A DNA stretch of 10,228 nt from Thermomonas sp. (GTDB lineage: Bacteria > Pseudomonadota > Gammaproteobacteria > Xanthomonadales > Xanthomonadaceae): assembly GCA_024711415.1 (NCBI GenBank), contig JANJSW010000032.1, positions 1 through 10,228 on the forward strand. Direction: 5' to 3'. The position numbers were made by a program, and so were the translations under genes. The notes beneath the pieces were generated by a model that saw only the letters and a program-made list of their open reading frames with translations, ran no database searches and was not told where the DNA came from. Positions 7,697 through 10,228 of the stretch are shown in pieces. Position 1 is the first letter of the stretch; each line of letters begins with the position of its first letter.

Positions 7697-10228
7697 GTGC
7701 TGCACAACCGGCCGCGCACATCGCTGATCCAACGGCTGTCCCTGAGCATCTGGGGATTGTTCCTCGCCCTCCTGCTGTTGCTGTCCGCGCTGGGATACCT
7801 GGCGATGCGGATGGCGGCCGACAGGGTTGTGCCGATAGTCGCCCAGCACGCGGTGGAGCTGCGCGCCGATGCCAGCGAAGGCTTGTTCCTGCAGGCCGAA
7901 CAGAGCGTGCAGCGGCTGCAGCGGGAACTGCTGCGGCGGCTCTCGCAGGCCGACCGCGAGGCCACCCTGGCACGCTTCGACGCACTGTTCGCGCGCAGCG
8001 CCGACGGCCTGTGGCGGCTGCGCCCGGAACTGGTGGATGCACAGCGCGCGCCTACCCTCTACCTGCACCAGCCGCCGCAGGGGCTGGGCGATTCCGCGCG
8101 CCTGCGCGCCGTGGTCGCCTACGACCTGCTGCGCGAGCAGGGCCCGGCGCTGGCGCCGCCGTTCTTCTCGGTCTACATGGATTTCGTCGAAGACGGGCTG
8201 ATGGTCTACGCCCGCGGGGTCGATTGGGGCAGTGGCGCCGATGCTGCCGCCACCAATACCGGCTATCCGACCATGCAGGGCTCGGAACCGCGCCGCAACC
8301 CGCAGCGCAATGTGTTCTGGACGCCGGTCTACTTCGACAAGCAGGCCGCTACCTGGATGGTTTCGGTGATCAAGCCGCTGGACTGGCAGGGCCAATGGGT
8401 GGGCACGCTGGGGCACGACGTCTCGGTGCAGACGCTGCTCGACCGGACCGCGGCCAGCGACGCCGACCAAGGCACCCAGCTGGTCATGAGCGCTGAAGGC
8501 GAGCTGATCGCCCATCCGCAGCTTGCGCGGCGCATCGCCGCCGCCGATGGCCAACTCAAGATCGCCAGCCTCGACGACCCGGTGCTGGAGCAAGTGCAGC
8601 GGATGGTTGCCAAGACCGGCACCGACAGTGGCGCCAGCCGCACCCCGGACGGCAGCCAGTGGGTGGCATGGTCGAAGATCCACGGACCGGACTGGTTTCA
8701 GGTCTACCTGCTGCCGCAGTCGCGGGTCAATCGCCTGCTCGCGTGGGGCATGGGCGCACTGTTCTGCATCGGCATCGCCGGCCTGCTGCCGGCGATGTGG
8801 CTGCTGCGGCGGCGCGTGCGCCAGCTGTTTGCGGTCCCGTTGAAGCGATTGGCGGTGGCGGTCGACGAACTCGGTCAGGGCCGCGATCCGCAGCCCATCG
8901 CCATGGGCAGCCGCGACGAGCTGGGCCGGCTGGCCGATGCCTTCGACGAAATGGTGGAAGAACTCATCCAGCAGCGCGCCCTGCAGTTCGCGCACGCGCA
9001 GGCGCTGCAGACGGAGATCGACGAACGCCGCCAGTTCATGACCCGGCTGGAGGAAGAACGCGCGCGCCTGCTGGCCCTGCTGGGCGCGATGAACCTCGGC
9101 ATCGTGTTCGTCAGCAGCGGCAACCACGTCACCTACTGCAACGCGGCATTCCTGTCCATCTGGGAGCTGCCCGAGGGCACCACGGTGGTCGACCGCAGCA
9201 CCCACGAGGCGCTGGAGATCGCCAAGCGGCTGATGATGGAACCGGGAGCGGTGCTGTCGCAGCTGGAGGAGTCGCTGGCCAACCGGGAGCGGCCCCGGCA
9301 GCTGGAGATCCGGCTGTCCGGCGACCGCGTGATCACGCACGATTCCTACCCGGTGCACGACGGCCACGGCCATTTCATCGGCCACCTGTGGGTGCAGGAG
9401 GACGTGACGCGCGAGCGCCAGACCGAGGCGCAGCTGACCCACCTGGCCGAACACGACGCGCTGACCAACCTCTACAACCGCCACCGCTTCGGCGACGAGC
9501 TGGCACGCTTCTTCCACGACGCCGAACGCATCCCGGCGCAGGCCGCGCTGCTGTTCTTCGACCTCGACGAATTCAAGTACGTCAACGACACCTTCGGCCA
9601 TCGCGCCGGCGATGCGGTGCTGAACCGGGTGGCGATCGAGCTGCGCACCCTCGTCCGCGACGGCGACATCCTGTTCCGCCTCGGCGGCGACGAGTTCGCC
9701 GTGCTGATGCCGCATGCCAGCCAGGACGATGCGGAGCACCTGGCAGAGCGGATCGTGCGGCGCATCTCGCAGACGCCCATGCCCATGCAGGATCAGACCG
9801 TGCGCCTGACCACCAGCCTCGGCATCGCCCACTACCCCACCCATGCCGGCAACGCCGAAGAGCTGGTCGCGCACGCCGACACCGCCATGTACCAGGCAAA
9901 GCACACCGGCAAGAACCGCTGGAAGGTGTACCGCGTCGACCGCGACACCTCGCGTGAAATGGCGGGACGGCTGGCCTGGAACGACCGCATCGCGCGGGCA
10001 CTGGAGAACGGCCACCTGCAGCTGCACTTCCAGGGCGTCTATCGCGCCGGCAACGGCCACCTCGCCCACCTGGAAGCGCTGCTCCGGATGGAGGACGAAA
10101 CCGCGCCGGGCCAACTGATCCTGCCCGGGCAGTTCATCGACCAGGCCGAGAAGAGCGGCAAGATCCTGGAAATCGACCGCTGGGTGATCAACGAGGCCAT
10201 CCGCCTGCTGGCCGCCCACCCGCACCTG
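7697..10228 (+). CDS. Membrane sensor GGDEF-EAL protein (Cache-like/HAMP/PAS), C-terminus cut by window
   Basis: Inner-membrane protein predicted to make and/or degrade cyclic di-GMP in response to a periplasmic signal; 844 residues are visible. Order: TM1 at about 15-38; a periplasmic region of about 300 residues with a Cache-like core (NVFWTPVYFDKQAATWMVSV); TM2 at about 347-372; HAMP to about 425; a charged coiled coil; PAS at about 458-575 (YCNAAFLSIWEL); GGDEF from DALTNLYNR (587) through FFDLDEFKYVND (metal Asp622) to GGDEF (663-667). An intact RxxD inhibitory site, RDGD (654-657), lies five residues before it. The EAL domain starts near 765 with FQGV and EALLRM (Glu793) and is cut off. 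Both enzymatic motifs seen are intact; phosphodiesterase activity cannot be judged. GTG 7697 is preferred because TM1 follows at once; TTG 7646 is the only earlier start, and the Shine-Dalgarno is weak. Confidence 0.93.
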   Translation, partial: MLHNRPRTSLIQRLSLSIWGLFLALLLLLSALGYLAMRMAADRVVPIVAQHAVELRADASEGLFLQAEQSVQRLQRELLRRLSQADREATLARFDALFARSADGLWRLRPELVDAQRAPTLYLHQPPQGLGDSARLRAVVAYDLLREQGPALAPPFFSVYMDFVEDGLMVYARGVDWGSGADAAATNTGYPTMQGSEPRRNPQRNVFWTPVYFDKQAATWMVSVIKPLDWQGQWVGTLGHDVSVQTLLDRTAASDADQGTQLVMSAEGELIAHPQLARRIAAADGQLKIASLDDPVLEQVQRMVAKTGTDSGASRTPDGSQWVAWSKIHGPDWFQVYLLPQSRVNRLLAWGMGALFCIGIAGLLPAMWLLRRRVRQLFAVPLKRLAVAVDELGQGRDPQPIAMGSRDELGRLADAFDEMVEELIQQRALQFAHAQALQTEIDERRQFMTRLEEERARLLALLGAMNLGIVFVSSGNHVTYCNAAFLSIWELPEGTTVVDRSTHEALEIAKRLMMEPGAVLSQLEESLANRERPRQLEIRLSGDRVITHDSYPVHDGHGHFIGHLWVQEDVTRERQTEAQLTHLAEHDALTNLYNRHRFGDELARFFHDAERIPAQAALLFFDLDEFKYVNDTFGHRAGDAVLNRVAIELRTLVRDGDILFRLGGDEFAVLMPHASQDDAEHLAERIVRRISQTPMPMQDQTVRLTTSLGIAHYPTHAGNAEELVAHADTAMYQAKHTGKNRWKVYRVDRDTSREMAGRLAWNDRIARALENGHLQLHFQGVYRAGNGHLAHLEALLRMEDETAPGQLILPGQFIDQAEKSGKILEIDRWVINEAIRLLAAHPHL

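Noticed and set aside
7619..10225. 868-codon open frame on the minus strand opposite the GGDEF-EAL gene
   Set aside because: It is an antisense shadow of a clearly recognisable multidomain protein in GC-rich DNA. Its translation is His/Gln/Arg/Val-rich and low in complexity, with no family motif.

Overview
The window looks like a high-GC gammaproteobacterial chromosome, most likely of the family Lysobacteraceae/Xanthomonadaceae (Lysobacter, Luteimonas, Xanthomonas and relatives). The reasons are the base composition, the short-linker FtsK, and a core-gene order (infA, aat, trxB, ftsK) that matches the E. coli infA-aat-cydC-cydD-trxB-lrp-ftsK neighbourhood with some members exchanged. The genus is inference from memory of these families; no search was run.

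Left part, minus strand (1-3057): the 5' 647 codons of ftsK (chromosome-segregation DNA translocase, cut by the window edge), preceded 45 bp upstream by ald (alanine dehydrogenase). The two point the same way and may be co-transcribed. A 143-bp divergent intergenic region (3058-3200), with a perfect TATAAT on the ald strand and two overlapping dyads, separates ald from trxB.

Middle, plus strand (3201-6458): trxB (thioredoxin reductase), two hairpins just after it, then a FemAB/GNAT-like protein (COG3146 type) that overlaps aat (leucyl/phenylalanyl-tRNA-protein transferase) by an ATGA junction, then infA (IF-1) with its own sigma70-like promoter and a good intrinsic terminator.

Right part, plus strand (6601-10228): a divergent cysteine-synthase-family PLP enzyme, and a large membrane c-di-GMP protein (TM, Cache-like periplasmic sensor, TM, HAMP, PAS, GGDEF, start of EAL) that runs off the window end.

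Most of this is housekeeping: cell division, redox balance, N-degron tagging, translation initiation, alanine and sulfur metabolism. There is no mobile element, CRISPR array, RNA gene or evident defence system. The observations most worth a second look are the translationally coupled pair of GNAT/Fem-superfold proteins, ald sitting in the slot that lrp occupies in E. coli, the cysteine-synthase homologue whose active-site loop matches no standard subfamily signature, and several intergenic hairpins, one of which contains the infA stop codon.
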